A DNA stretch of 64,000 nt, from contig CM031620.1 in assembly GCA_018398815.1 (NCBI GenBank), positions 59,026,911 to 59,090,910 on the forward strand. Direction: 5' to 3'. Position 1 is the first letter of the stretch; every line of letters starts with the position of its first letter. The position numbers were made by a program, and so were the translations under genes. The notes under the pieces were generated by a model. That model was not told where the DNA came from and searched no databases. It saw nothing but the letters and a program-made list of their open reading frames with translations. The stretch is from Conus ventricosus. Its lineage: Eukaryota > Mollusca > Gastropoda > Neogastropoda > Conidae. Of the stretch, positions 40,471 through 53,175 are shown in pieces.

Positions 40471-43400
40471 TGGTGGGGGAACTTTGTACATGTGTACTTT
40501 TGCATTTGGAGGGAAATTTTAATGTGTGGTTTTTTTTTGTGGAAAGGGGCAATTCATGCCTGTTTTGGGTTGTATTGTGGGTGAGGACAGTTTATGTGTG
40601 TTTTCAGTATTCGGGTGAATTTATGCAGGGATATTGTGTGGGTTTGTCTGTAGTTGTGAAAGGGCTTTTTTTTTGTTTCACCTGTGTGATATGAAATGTT
40701 TGTTTTTTTCCTCTTTTCCCTCAGGGTGTTATCTCTTGTTTTGGTTTTTTTAATGTGTTTCAAGTTTTACGGTGTGGAAAGCAGGTTCTGGTTTTGGTTT
40801 TTCCTTGAAGTTTCACGGCGTGTAAATGTAGGATTCACTTTTAGGTTAGCTTGAAATTTTACAGTCTGTAATGTTGGATTCTTTGGTTCGTGTGACTTGA
40901 AGGGAGCGGGTGTAATGTAGCTTCCCCGGTTATCATATGTGAAGTTTTACGGTGTGTAAGTGGGATTCTTGGTTCTGCGTGTAGCTTGAAGTTTTACGGT
41001 GTGTAAATGTGGGGTTCCCCTTTTTGCAATACTTGAAAATTTTACGGGTGTAATGTGGGATTCCGTGTTATGCAAAAAGCTTGAAGTTTTCGTGTGTAAA
41101 TGTGGGATTCCCCTGTTTTGCATATAGCTTGAAGTTTTCGGGGTTTTTAAATGTGGGATTCCCCTGTTAGCATATAGCTTGAAGTTTACGGTGTTTAAAT
41201 GTGGGTTCCCCTTTATGCTATGCTGAAATTTTACGGTGTGTAAATGGGGATTCCCGTTTTTATGTATAGCTTGAAGTTTACGTTTGTAATTGGGGGGGAT
41301 TCCCAGGTTCTGCGTGTGCTTGACGTTTTTCAGTGTGTGTGTGTGATTTTGGGTTTTGTGTGTGGGTTGAAGTTTTCGTGTGTTAAAAGAGGATTCTGGG
41401 TATGCAAAAAGTTGGAAGTTTACGGGTGAAAAAGTGGGGTTTCCCGGTTTTTGTGTGTGTTGAAGTTTTAAGATTTTAAATGTGGATTGAATGTTCTTTG
41501 TGTGGTTGAAGTTTTTATGGTGTGTAAATGTGGTGGATTCTGTTTCTTGCTTCAGATAAGATTTTTCGCTAGCCTCTCGTCCAAGGATGTTGGACTTTGG
41601 GGATGAAACGACAGGAAAAGAGAAAAGAGAAGGGAAAGCTGATGGTTTAGAAAGCACGATGACGAGTTCGTTGAGGGGAGCGGTCAAGAGGGAAAAGGCC
41701 CCTTTGGGCATTGGGTTTTTTGCCCTTTTCCCCTTTCTTCAGTTCTGTTCTGGCTTAAAAACTCAGTTCTTCCCTTAAAAAAAAAAAAAAGTGAAATTTG
41801 CTTTTTTGGTGTTTTTCTGCTGGGAGTGTCAGTGTAAACCTACAGGAAACGTGCTTAACGACATGGATACAGGGGACTTTTAAGTTTCATGGAGAGAATA
41901 GTGTGACACATCTATTTCTTGCTAATTTTGGATTTCGTGTCCCCATATTTATGACCTAAGAAACCCCCTTCCCACCTTGCTCTTGGAAAGAAGAGAAGGC
42001 CCGGTATGCAACCATTTCAGGATGCGTTTCTCAAAACCTTGAACAGATGCTGTTTGGGGTTTTTATTTCAGGTGTTTATTTAGTGCCTGTCCTTGGTTTG
42101 AAAGGCTTAAGTCTGCTTTCCTTAACAAAAAGGGGTCAGGGCAGTTCTGACTGCTGCATTAAGTCGCTTGAGTAAATTTTCAAAATTTTGGGAGGAAAAC
42201 AAAGTAACAAAATTTTTCGCGCGCACCCAAAACCGGCTTGTTACTGTTGGCCCTAGGGGTCTGGTATCTGAAACCCTAGAGTGTTGGGATAAGGGCCCCA
42301 AGGCGCTTGTACTGAAAGCGTGGAGAATAGCGAACTCCCACTGTTTTTTGGGTCTGTATCGCGCCAAAAGCGCCAAATGTTTACAAAACGGCCCCACACA
42401 GGGGGGCGGGTACACGAAAACAGGGGTTTTGTCTTTGCCACAACCACTTTTGAGGCTTTTCTGCGAAGGGTTTTCTTACACATACACGAATTTTACACTA
42501 CACAACCACGCCGTAGCGTGCGCACGGGGGCGCGCACATGCGCACACACCCCCCACACACAAACACAAACATGCGCACCGCATGACACATGCGCGCGAAA
42601 CCAAATTGTACATAAAAGCAGAAAACTTAACGCAATCCCCTCATTATGATTTTTAAACATTAAGGTGGGGTTTTGGGTTGAACTTTTAACAGCTGACTAA
42701 GGGAAAAAAAAACAAAAAAAAACAAGACCAGGCTTGACGAAAAACTGCGAACCCAAAGTCGAGTGTGTGTGTTTTGGGTGTGTGGTGTGTGTGTGTATGT
42801 GTTGTGTGTTGGTGTGTGTGTGTTGTGGTGTGTGGTGTGTGTCTGTGAGGAGAAAGAAGAGAGGGAGAGGGGAAAAGGAGAGAGAGAAAAAGAAAAGAGG
42901 TGAGAGAGGAAGGGTTGAGTAAACATGACTACACAAGCCCTGCAGGGAAATTTACCACTTAAAAATCAATGGGGAAGAAAAAAAACATGCACTTTTTTTA
43001 CCCCGGCGCGCAGAAAAAAAGAGAAGGAGAGGAGAGGAGGGAGAGAGGAGAGTGAGGAGAGAGGAGAGAGAGAGAGTTGACATGGGAGAGAGGGGGGAGG
43101 GGGGGATTGGGGTGGGGGGGGTGATGATTGAGAATACAAATAAAGAAACAGACATGCCGGATATTTTACACACAAAAATCAAAAAAAGCTTGCAGGAGAG
43201 GAGAGAGGGGGGGAGAGTGGGGGTGGGAGGGAGGACGTTTAAATAAAAAATAATGAAAAACTTGCATGCCATAGCTTTGTACATGTATACAAAATCATAA
43301 AAAGCATGATCAGAGAGAAAAGGGTTTCACTGAAAAGGGTTGCACTCATAAGAACAATCTCTCTCTTCTTCTTCTTCTCTCTCTCTCTTTCCTCTTCTCT

Positions 43401-45330
43401 CTCTCTTCTCTCTCTTCCCCAACACACAAAACACACCATCTCTTCTTTTTCTCTCTCTCTCTCCACACAAACAAAACCACTCCCTTCCTCCTCAACCCCA
43501 AACACCCCCAAAACCCCCACAACACACACCCCACTAAAATTACATATACCGGCCCCCGGCATGGGTTTAGGAGAGAGAGAGAGAGGAGGAGAGGGAGAGA
43601 GAGAGAGAGAGGAGAGAGGGGGGAGAGAGGAAGAGAGGGAAGGGGGAGAGAAACGAATGAAACTGACGTGCATGCTGATTACAGAAAAAACGATATCACA
43701 CACACAACACCACACCCCACACACACACACACACAAAACCACACAACATATACACGGCACACGGCATACGAGACTGAGGGGGTGGGGGAAGGGGGAGGGA
43801 GGGGGGGGAGAGAGACAGAGAGGAGAGGGGGGGGGGGAAAGGAGAGAGAGAGGGGAGAAGAGAGGAAGGAGGGGAAAAGGAAGAGGAGGGAGAGAAATAA
43901 ACTGAATGACGGCATGCATGACTTCACAGAAAAAAAATACACACACACACACACACACACACACCACCACACACACAACACACAACATATACACGGCACA
44001 CGGCATACGAGATGAGGGGGGTGGGAAAAAGGGGGGGGGGAAGGGAGAGGAAGGGAGAGAGGGGGGGGGGGAGGAAGGGAGAGAAGAGGAGAGAGAGAGA
44101 GGAGAGGAAAAGTGAATTAAACTGACGTGCAGCTGATTAAACAGAACAAAAACAACACACCCCAAAAACACCACACACACACACACACCAAACTGCCCTC
44201 ACACACAACACACCACACACACCACACACACACCAAAACCCCCACACACACCCCCCCGCCACGCACGCACGCCGCCCCACACACAACATGGTATCCGCCC
44301 CTTTTTTTAAAAGCTGGTTGTGTGTAATACCCCACTTCTAAACCATAACTGTTACTATCACTTTTAACAAACAAAAAATGTTTGGGTTGGCACTGTCTCG
44401 GGGTGTGCCCCTACACTCTCGATCGGGCTTGTTTTCCCGAAATGTGACCTGACAGGGTTTTTGCTGTTGTCCCCTCTCCTTCCCAACCCCCCGCCCCCAC
44501 CCCCCCCCCCTTTTTCCCCCCCCCAACTTTAACAGAAGACACTTTCCCCCGTTTGAAAAAAAAACTAAAACAAAACTATGTTATTTCAGTATTTACCTCA
44601 CTTCTTTAAAAAATTTTAAAAACCAATATTTATAAATTACATAATCTGGAAACAAAGGTAAATATTTTATTTATTTATACACCCATTACAAACATGCAAT
44701 TCAAAATTGTTCAGTGAACATATGTCAACTTGAAAGTAAATTTTTGTCTTACGTTTATAGGATGATTAGACCAATTTTTTTGTGTAAATTTGGGGTAGTA
44801 CTTATGATGCTTTTTTTTTCAACAAATTTTCTATTGAATTTTCTACCTGTCTCTCCTCGCTTGAAAGGATGATCTGCAAAAGTTGCCCGGGGAAAAATTT
44901 ACTTAGAATTTTCCCAACTCTACACAAGACCTTTTAAACGTTCAAAATGTTCAGTGAGAGAAAAACCGTTTTTTTTCCTAATCCTTTCGGGCCATCCCCC
45001 CCCCCCCCCCCCTCTCTCTCTCTCCTCTCTCCACCCCCCCCCCTCCCCCCCCCCCCCCCCCCCCCCCCCACACACAACACACCACAACCCTCCAAAGGTT
45101 CACCTCCCATTTTAAAGCCCAAAAAAATAAAAAAAAAAATTAAAAAATTATTTCAATTTTTTGTTTTTGCCCCCTTTGTTATAGGAGTATTATTTTGCTT
45201 TTGTTTTGTAATTTGTTTTCTCGTTTCCCTTTAATTAGGCCTCGTTGCTCTTTATGCAACCCTGCATATAAAATGTGGGAACAATGAAAAAATGTGTAAT
45301 ATACAAAGGTTTTTAATACGGCCCCCTTTA
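40470..45330. other. Low-complexity, low-quality TIMELESS intron
   Basis: At 40890-41540 a degenerate 60-70 bp repeat (TTGAAGTTTTACGGTGTGTA, AATGTGGGATTCCCCTG) is visible through many indels. At 42700-44300 there are CA, GA and CT tracts, and at 45000-45070 long C runs. Homopolymer lengths fluctuate and bases appear dropped compared with better units. No gene can be supported. Confidence 0.6.
43300..44240. repeat. Higher-order repeat built from GA and CA microsatellites (about 3 units)
   Basis: A (GA)n block, then AAACTGACGTGCATGCTGAT, a (CA)n block and CATATACACGGCACACGGCA-TACGAGA recur at about 43550-43780, 43780-44010 and 44010-44220. The unit is therefore about 230 bp, with each microsatellite a fixed part of it. 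Confidence 0.75.
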
Positions 45331-46336
45331 AAATGCTAACTAATTTTTATTCACAAAGTTTTTTGCCAACGCCGGCCGGCCAACTTCGGTCCAAAACACT
45401 CATAAGGCCCGCGCGACATCAGGAGGCCAACGACGCACGCGCGCGCCACGGCGAAAGCCCAGGTTTTGCCGTCGCAAAGTTCTGTCAGAAAGTTTTAAAA
45501 CACGAACTTAATTATGGTACTCACAGAGAAGAGCAAAATGCCAGCTTTTGTCACACTCTCAAGTACTCACTGCGCTTTTTGTCTCGTACAGAAATTTTAG
45601 TCTAAAAACCTCTGTACAATAAATATAACTTAATGATGTTGCACCAGTCTCGAAGCGTCCAAACACAAAGCGTGTTCGCTGAGGAAAGATCGCGCGTCTG
45701 GTACAGTGCGGTGGCTGACTCGTTACGCGCCTAGCTGGGGTCAACAGGCAAAGCGTTGAATGAACTAAATGCTGTGGTTGTGAGTGGGTTGGCGCGGCCG
45801 TGGGCTGCTTACCTGGGTAGAGCAAACAGAAGAGCTGCCTGCAGGTGCTCTTTTCAGTTGTTTCCCACCTTGTTCAGTCAGTCAGTCAGTTTTTCATTCA
45901 TGTTTGCATGCTTTTGGTGCAGCTCTGTGTAGATATGTCATCCATACCAACAGCCAAACTGCCCTTCTCTTATGAAAGTTGGTAATTGGATTTTACACTT
46001 GTGCAAGATGGCAGGTGAACATTCACAAATGAAATGGACCTTCGGTTTATGGACCCATTTGAAGGACTTTTAGTCATGTATTGAATGTGAAACTTGAACA
46101 TCTGTGGGAAAATCTTTTTTTGTTTGTTTGACCATTGTCTTGCTTCGAAATCAGGACAAATATGTGTGGTCTGTTTTTGTTGTTGTTTTTTTTTTTTAAA
46201 TAGCAGTTGTGCTTATTTTCCCAGTGTTCTGTGTGTAAGTAGGATGAAATGTTGAAGACAGCACTCGGATGATTTACTGCTGAGTGTCTGACCGACCCAG
46301 TGTCTGACTCAGCGTCTCATTTTTCCTGTCCTTCAG
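45331..46336. other. TIMELESS intron
   Basis: No gene recognised. GC-rich patch at 45365-45480; (TCAG)n-like tcagtcagtcagtcagt at 45875. It ends with gtccttcag, the acceptor of the last exon. Confidence 0.55.
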
Positions 46337-46464
46337 AATCCTTCCCAGCCACCATGCTGTCCCAGGGACCCCCCGGCTCCGAGGACTCTGACCTAGACGA
46401 TCATGTGACCCTTGGAGCGTTGAAAAAAAAGCGCAAAGTTATCAGTGACGATGAAGATGATTGA
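46337..46464 (+). CDS. TIMELESS: TIMELESS terminal exon with SV40-type NLS and stop
   Basis: After gtccttcag the exon (phase 1 entry) reads ESFPATMLSQGPPGSEDSDL, DDHVTLGALKKKRKVISDDE and DD, then TGA at 46462-46464. The basic-then-acidic end (KKKR...DDEDD) is the usual terminus of animal TIMELESS. KKKRKV is the classic monopartite nuclear localisation core. No AATAAA was found within 1 kb after the stop; AATATAATGAAA at about 46560 contains the only weak variant seen. Confidence 0.82.
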
Positions 46465-47569
46465 TGCAGTGTTATGTTGCTAATGTGATTTTGTGTATTG
46501 CAATAACAAAGTTGAAAGTTGTTTTTTTTTCCTCCTTTTTTTTTTTTTTTTTTGGTTTAAAATATAATGAAATGAACTACTGTCAAGAAAAAAGATGGAG
46601 ATCCATGGATACTGCTTGTAAGTGAAAATGTTTGGGAGAAATATTCAGAGATCATTTGATTATTTCTTTGTGTTCCAATCACAGTCTACAACTGTGATGA
46701 AGTTGGGATTGAAGCTGTGTTAACTTTCACTCATAACCGAAAAAAGAAAATCCACAACTGATTTTTTTTCTTCAAACATGAACATGTGATTATGGTGCAA
46801 TTATTTTATTTATCAGAATTAATTTTGCATGTGTGTAAAGTCGGTGCATTTCTTGGTCTCCAACACCGATACAAAAGTCTCATCAATATGTGTTATATCA
46901 GAGTTGGTTTTGTAAAGCAGGTACAAAAGCGTCATCTTTATGTATTGAAGTGTCTGTAGAACAGGTGCAAAGCCTCATCTTTACACATTCGTATAGTCTT
47001 TAAAACAGATGCAAAAGCCTTATCTCTGTGCATTTGTATGTTAAATGGGACAGACTACCTTGAAATTGTTGAATGTATTAGTGCTTGTTAATAGTCTTTG
47101 AATACATAGTACCTGCCCAGAAAGTGTTGTGAGGGCTGTGTCTGTTAACCATGCTAACTTATAAACTAAGCAGTATTAGCATGTTCCTGTGAAGCCAGTG
47201 TTGGTTTTTTTTGTCATTTTTATTCATATAATAGCAGCAACATGTTTGACTCAAAAGTTTCATGTGTTGCCCCAGGTAGGCTTCTGATTTGTTGTCAGTA
47301 GAAAGTGAATTTACTGTAGATTGGTATGGGTTCCTCTTTGTGTGTTCTGATGTCTTTCTAGTTGACTTGTCACCTTTCTTATCAGTGCAAGGGTGTCTAT
47401 GCGTCAGCATCTGACACCTGGCTCTTATGTACATGTGCAGTGCTGAACAAAAGTAAGTTGCTGGAGGATTATCAAGGCTTCCATTATTAAGGTCAAGAAA
47501 TTGTGATTTTGACACAGTACCATTTCAACACCATGATCATGACAGAAGGGTCAACTCGGGGGCAAGTCA
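46465..47569. other. Probable TIMELESS 3' UTR and flank
   Basis: AT-rich. It has a degenerate repeat of TACAAAAGTCTCATC / GCAAAGCCTCATCTTTA (46870-47020) and no further ORF with family resemblance. Confidence 0.5.
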
Positions 47570-47842
47570 TTTGTACATTTGGCACCAGTCATCATGCATA
47601 TACATTTGGCACCAGTCATCATGCATATACATTTAGCACCAGTCATCATGCATATACATTTGGCACCAGTCATCATGCATATACATTTGGCACCAGTCAT
47701 GCATATACATGCAGCACCAGTCATCATGCAGCACCAGTCATGCATATACATTTAGCACCAGTCATCATGCATATACATTTAGCACCAGTCATCATGCATA
47801 TACATTTAGCACCAGTCATCATGCATATACATTTAGCACAGT
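47570..47842. repeat. 27-bp minisatellite (about 10 units)
   Basis: Units of CATTTGGCACCAGTCATCAT plus GCATATA, with a cattta variant toward the right and two truncated units. Confidence 0.96.
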
Positions 47843-47914
47843 TGACGAATTGAGGGATTTTTCAGAAAAGGCAGCCCACAGGTTGGCAAACTGTTTTTCT
47901 TATTTAAGGAGTGG

Positions 47915-48380
47915 GACGATTGAAGGGGGGAACAAGTCTGAATCAGCCCAGGAATTTTGAGATGGAGGGGGGAAAAAAGTCTGAATCAGTCCAGGAATTT
48001 CAGGATGGAGGGGGAAAAAGTTGAACCAGTCCAGGAATTTCAGGATGGAGGGGGAAAGTCTGAAACCAGTCAGGAATTTCAGGATGGGGGGGAAAAGTTT
48101 GAACCAGCCCAGGAATTTCAGGATGGAGGGGGGAAAGTCTGGACCAGCCCAGGAATTTCTGGATGGAGGGGAAAAAAGTCTGAACCAGCCCAGGAATTTC
48201 TGGATCGAGGGGGGAAAAAGTCTGAACCAGCCCAGGAATTTCTGGACGAGGGTGAAAAAGTCTTAACCAGCCCGGGAATTTCAGGATGATGGGGAAAAAG
48301 GTCTGAACCAGCCCGGAATTTCAGGATGATGGGGAAAAAAGGTCTGAACCAGCCCGGGAATTTCAGGACGGAGGGGAGAA
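47915..48380. repeat. About 40-bp minisatellite (about 11 units)
   Basis: Units contain CCAGGAATTTCAGGATGGAG and GGGAAAAAGTCTGAACCAG, with length variation in the G and A runs. Confidence 0.95.
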
Positions 48381-48794
48381 AAAAGGGTCACAGAACAGAG
48401 GGTGAGCACCCAGTGAGAAAATGCGTGATGTTGGCTGATCAGGAAGAAAGGTCTCATTGAACTGCAAACACAGATTAGATTTTTTTTGTTTGTTTTTTTA
48501 ATAATTGTGAGTCGAGTTTCAGACTTTGAACTGGTGGATATTTGGACGGACGCAAGAGAAAAATGCGCCAACTGAAATGTTTACAAGCATGTACAAACAT
48601 GGTAGATCCATTTCTTGCTTGGTACAGTGCGAGTACTGTTGGTGCATGTTATTGACCTGTAATAGTGTATGAGATGTCTACATTTGCTTTTGTTGGTATC
48701 AAACCTTACGTGTGGTAAACCCAGAAAAATCTGGAGAGGTTTCTTACTTCACATAGCCACCAAGGATTTAGGAGTGCGTTAAGCATTAAATATA

Positions 48795-50401
48795 CACATG
48801 GAAAAAAGTTAAGCAACCCTAAATGAAACATACCGTCCCAGGTAACTGTGAGTATTAACATGGCACAAAATAGTAATTCTGACAAGACGGGTATTCCATA
48901 GAGATGATAAAACCAGCCAAGTGTGACAGTGAGTCTCTGGCTGCATGTGGCGTGCATGAGCATCACACCATCCGTGCACTCGCAAAAATGAAGTTTGCTC
49001 ACTCCACAGAAACGTGCGTTTTTGAGTAAGTTTCTCACTGCACAGTCACTGTCCAACAAGATGGAACGAAGAAGAATGTCAGAAGGACAACGTTGGCAAA
49101 TTATTGGCATGCATTCTACTGGTATGACCAGCAAAGCAATTGGACGTCAACTGGGATACCAAACGTCAGTAATCAGCCGACTGATAAGAAAACATGCTGA
49201 AACGAACACAGTGAATGACCGGCCACGATCAGGCAGACCACGTGTCACTACCCAGCGTGAAGACAGGGCGCTCCACCGACTGGTACGGCAACAGCGATTC
49301 GCAACTTCAACCACACTGAAACGGCAGTGGCTGCCAAATCGACCTCTGTCCACAAAAACCGTTAGAAATCGCTTGCAAGCTATAGGACTGAGGGCAAGAA
49401 GAGTCATCAAGCGTCCACACCTTACAGACAATCATAAGAGATTACGTTTGACCTGGTGTCTTGCCCGACAGCACTGGAACCTAAGGAACTGGAGGAAGAT
49501 CCACTGGTCTGATGAAAGCCGCTTCTTACTGCATGTTACAGATGGCAGAGCGAGAGTATGGAGGCATCCCCAAACAGCCTATGCTGCAAGGAACATCAAA
49601 CAAACTGTACCTTTCGGCGGAGGCTCCGTCATGGTGTGGGGATGCATCTCACACGACTGCAAGATGGACCTGGTGACCATTCGTGGCAACTTGACAGATC
49701 GCTACATCCGGGAGGTACTGCAGCCAGCTGTTGTGCCTCATTTTGACGACCACCCACTAGCCACAAGACCTGTGTTCATGGATGACAATGCCCGGCCTCA
49801 TCGTTCAAGAGCAGTCACAGCATACCTCCAGCAAGAGGCGGTGACAACATTACCATGGCCTGCCATGAGTCCGGACCTCAATCCGCTGGAGCATCTATGG
49901 GACTTGCTTGGCCGTCGAATACAGACACTGGACCCTCCTCTGCAAAATCTCCAGGAACTGGAAGCAGCATTGCATCGGGAGTGGCAGCAGATCACCTTCA
50001 GCAGATCAGACGACTCACTGGAGGGATGAGACGAAGGATTCAGGCAGTCATCAATGTACAGGGAGGATACACCCGTATTGATTTTTTTTGCTGTTATGCT
50101 ATCTGGACACTTTCATTGTTGTTTTCCTACCAAAATTAATTTCGCATCAACTGGATGAAATTGTTATTTTCAAACTTAACCATGCCATGTTTTTGTTCAA
50201 AAATGGTGCACATCTTTGTTCACCATTTTGCAGTTGAATTTTCAAACACTGAACCATATTTCTATTGTTTCGGTAATGGGACAGTGTCATACTTTCATGG
50301 AATAAAGACCATTTGATTTACTTGAATGTTGCTTTCATTTAAATAGTATTATATCTCGTCCTTAGCGATAAATGTGAGGGTTGCTTAACTTTTTCCATGT
50401 G
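48795..50401 (+). mobile_element. Tc1-like transposon, nearly full length
   Basis: Terminal inverted repeats CACATGGAAAAAAGTTAAGC-AACCCT (48795) and AGGGTTGCTTAACTTTTTCC-ATGTG (ending 50401) differ by one A. TA/TATA lies at both borders, as expected for Tc1/mariner insertion. It encodes one DD34E transposase. An AATAAA at 50301 is inside the element and could serve it or nearby transcripts. Confidence 0.92.
49061..50029 (+). CDS. Tc1 transposase (DD34E), C-terminus frameshifted
   Basis: The start MERRRMSEGQRWQIIGM at 49061 is preferred over the upstream ATG at 48995, which adds 22 unrelated residues. Residues about 5-110 form paired helix-turn-helix DNA-binding domains with a GRPR linker (SGRPRVTTQ). 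The catalytic triad is visible: D in HWSDESRF, D in FMDDNARPH and E in NPLEHLWD, with 34 residues between the last two. GGGSVMVWGCIS is the glycine-rich box. The protein should excise and insert at TA. Near 49998 the frame shifts by one: the written frame ends DDSLEG, while the family-typical tail RRLTGGMRRRIQAVIN continues in the next frame to about 50080. Activity is therefore doubtful unless this is a sequence error. Confidence 0.93.
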   Translation: MERRRMSEGQRWQIIGMHSTGMTSKAIGRQLGYQTSVISRLIRKHAETNTVNDRPRSGRPRVTTQREDRALHRLVRQQRFATSTTLKRQWLPNRPLSTKTVRNRLQAIGLRARRVIKRPHLTDNHKRLRLTWCLARQHWNLRNWRKIHWSDESRFLLHVTDGRARVWRHPQTAYAARNIKQTVPFGGGSVMVWGCISHDCKMDLVTIRGNLTDRYIREVLQPAVVPHFDDHPLATRPVFMDDNARPHRSRAVTAYLQQEAVTTLPWPAMSPDLNPLEHLWDLLGRRIQTLDPPLQNLQELEAALHREWQQITFSRSDDSLEG

Positions 50402-50622
50402 TATAGATAAGTCATTGTATATGGGACATAGAATGCAGAGTTGCTGAAAACAAGCCAAAATACAAACAGATACAGAAAACAAGGGGCAAAGTAATGCTTC
50501 AATGGGCGACAGACAAAGAACAAAGGAAAGCTTTGACTGGCGACAGTCAAAAAGTGAATACAACTGTCTCCTGACGGATGCCTTCAACTGACAAGCCACC
50601 GATGGAGAACTGTTTTTATGCA

Positions 50623-50965
50623 CCTTCATAGCGTACTTGTGAAAATTCACATTGGTGCCCTATGGTGTATTACTTGTGAAAATTCACATTGGTGCCCTAT
50701 GGTGTATTACTTGTGAAAATTCACATTGGTGTCCTATGGTGTATTACTTGTGAAAATTCACATTGGTGTCCTATGGTGTATTACTTGTGAAAATTCACAT
50801 TGGTGTCCTATGGTGTATTACTTGTGAAAATTCACATTGGTGTCCTATGGTGATTACTCGTGAAAATTCACATTGGTGCCCTGTGGTGTATTACTCGTGA
50901 AAATTCACATTGGTGTCCTATGGTGTATTACTCGTGAAAATTCACATCGGTGTCCTATGGTGTAT
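50623..50965. repeat. 37-bp tandem repeat (about 9 units)
   Basis: Units of TATTACTTGTGAAAATTCAC plus ATTGGTGTCCTATGGTG begin about 220 bp after the Tc1 element. Early units have gtgccc, later ones gtgtcc. Confidence 0.96.
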
Positions 50966-52055
50966 AGCATAAGCATTACTTTGCATCCATTTTTTTTATT
51001 TTGGCCGAGACTCGAATGACATGCAAACACTAAAAAACCAAAACAACGCAATATTGTTCACATGATTTTATTTACCCCGTCTTTCATTCCCTTCTATTGC
51101 GTTTCTTTTTTTTTTTTTTTTTTGGTCTCATGGCCTGTAGCCAGGAAAATAATGTAGGAATCACTAGCAATAATCAGTTGTTGACGTAGGAATGATCGCT
51201 TGCTTCTCATTAGTGCTGGGGTTCTTCCAGACATTTACAGCCTTTGACAATCGACACCTGAAAACAAGGAAAAAAGATTAGACCAACAGAAACATACATC
51301 CCAACCAAACCAATACTTAATAATCTGTCTTATTGGAAGAGGATTGGAGTTTACCGTCATATTCTTTGCCAGTTCTGTGTGTTTGCTACAAATGATGAAT
51401 GTGGAATACATCAGGGCCATAGTAGAGGGGAATGACTGATTGACACAGGCATGTTTTCACCAGGCCTTTTGTATCAGGACAAGTCGTTTCAACAGGTATT
51501 GTGGGGGGAATTTACTTGGCTCATAAGGTTCGCAGTGAGAGTGTGTTGATCAGCTTGCTGAAGTGAGTGGGTTTTTTTTTTCCAAATCAACGTAGGCCAC
51601 AGAAGATCGAGGTTATTCTTCCCAATGTGTCGTCCTCTTGTGTAGTTATATGCAGAGCATATTTCAAACAGTATCTGAAACATGAATGTGTGAAATGATG
51701 CCAGCAAATCTTTCCTTTGCCTCGATAGAACAAGGAATCGATGTAACTGATCAGTAGGATTGGCTGAACGTGGTTTCATGAAATCAACACTGAATGATTG
51801 CGATAGCAGACACCGAGGAGCCATCCCACATCTATACTAAGCTGCATTCTGATTGTTCAGTGTAAAGAATCTATTCCAATTGGCAGATAATATCGATTCC
51901 TGAGTGACTGAGCCTTCTTAGCAGATGACATACAGATTTTGCATTAACGTCTCAGTCCATCCATTATTTCGTCCCTTGTCTGATATTTCATGGAAGCAGA
52001 AAGTCTTGTTTGCCTTCTGAACCATGGACCCTCCCTGAACCATACTGACAACAGA
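50966..52055. other. Intergenic, nothing recognised
   Basis: A T21 run at 51100-51123. Short open stretches on the minus strand have no family resemblance. Confidence 0.5.
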
Positions 52056-53129
52056 AAGAAAGAACAGAAAGAAGAAGACAGCCTGCAGGGGGCACCATGC
52101 TGAAAACAGAAACAAGTTGTCAGTATGGTACCCCCCTGCAGGCTGTCTTCTTTCTGTTGTCAGTATGGTGCCCCCCTGCAGGCTGTCTTCTTTCTGTTGT
52201 CAGTATGGTGCCCCCCTGCAGGCTGTCTTCTTTCTGTTGTCAGTATGGTGCCCCCCTGCAGGCTGTCTTCTTTCTGTTGTCAGTATGGTGCCCCCCTGCA
52301 GGCTGTCTTCTTTCTGTTGTCAGTATGGTGCCCCCCTGCAGGCTGTCTTCTTTCTGTTGTCAGTATGGTGCCCCCCTGCAGGCTGTCTTCTTTCTTTTCA
52401 GTATGTGCCCCCCTGCAGCTGTCTTCTTTCTGTTGCAGTATGGGCCCCCCTGCAGGCTGTCTTCTTTCTGTTGCCAGTATGGTGCCCCCCTGCAGGCTGT
52501 CTTCTTTCTGTTGTCAGTATGGTGCCCCCCTGCAGGCGTCTTCTTTCTGTTATCAGTATGGTGCCCCCCTGCAGGCTGTCTTCTTTGTTTCTGTTGTCAG
52601 TATGGTGCCCCCCCCCCCCCCCTTCCCCTGCAGGCTGTCTTGTTTCTGTTGTCAGTATGGTGCCCCCCTGCAGGCTGTCTTCTTCTTTCTGTTGTCAGTA
52701 TGGTGCCCACCTGCAGGCTGTCTTCTTCCTTCTGTTGTCAGTATGGTGCCCCCCTGCAGGCTGTCTTCTTGTTTCTGTTGTCAGTATGGTGCCCCCTGCA
52801 GGCTGTCTTCTTGTTTCTGTTGTCAGTATGGTGCCCCCCTGCAGCTGTCTTCTTTCGTTTTCAGTATGGTGCCCCCCTGCAGGCTGTCTTCTTCTTTCTG
52901 TTGTCAGTATGGTGCAGGAGGCACCATACTGACAACAAAAACAAGAAGACAGCCTGCAGAGGGGCACCATGCTGACAACAGAAACAAGAAGACAGCCTGC
53001 AGGGGAAGGGGGGGGGGGGGGGGCACCATGCTGACAACAGAAACAAGAAGACAGCCTGCAGGGAAGGGGGGGGGGGGGGGGGGGGCACCATACTGACAAC
53101 AGAAACAAGAAGACAGCCTGCGGGGGAAA

Positions 53130-53175
<46 letters not shown>

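Noticed and set aside
43239..44186. 315-codon Ser/Pro/Val frame on the minus strand
   Set aside because: Produced by GA/CA microsatellites.
45333..45605. 90-codon open frame with some ordinary amino-acid composition
   Set aside because: No recognisable motif, no good splice sites, and it lies in an intron next to poor-quality sequence.
47570..47842. Histidine/threonine-rich peptide frame in the 27-bp array
   Set aside because: Repeat shadow, open because the period is a multiple of three.
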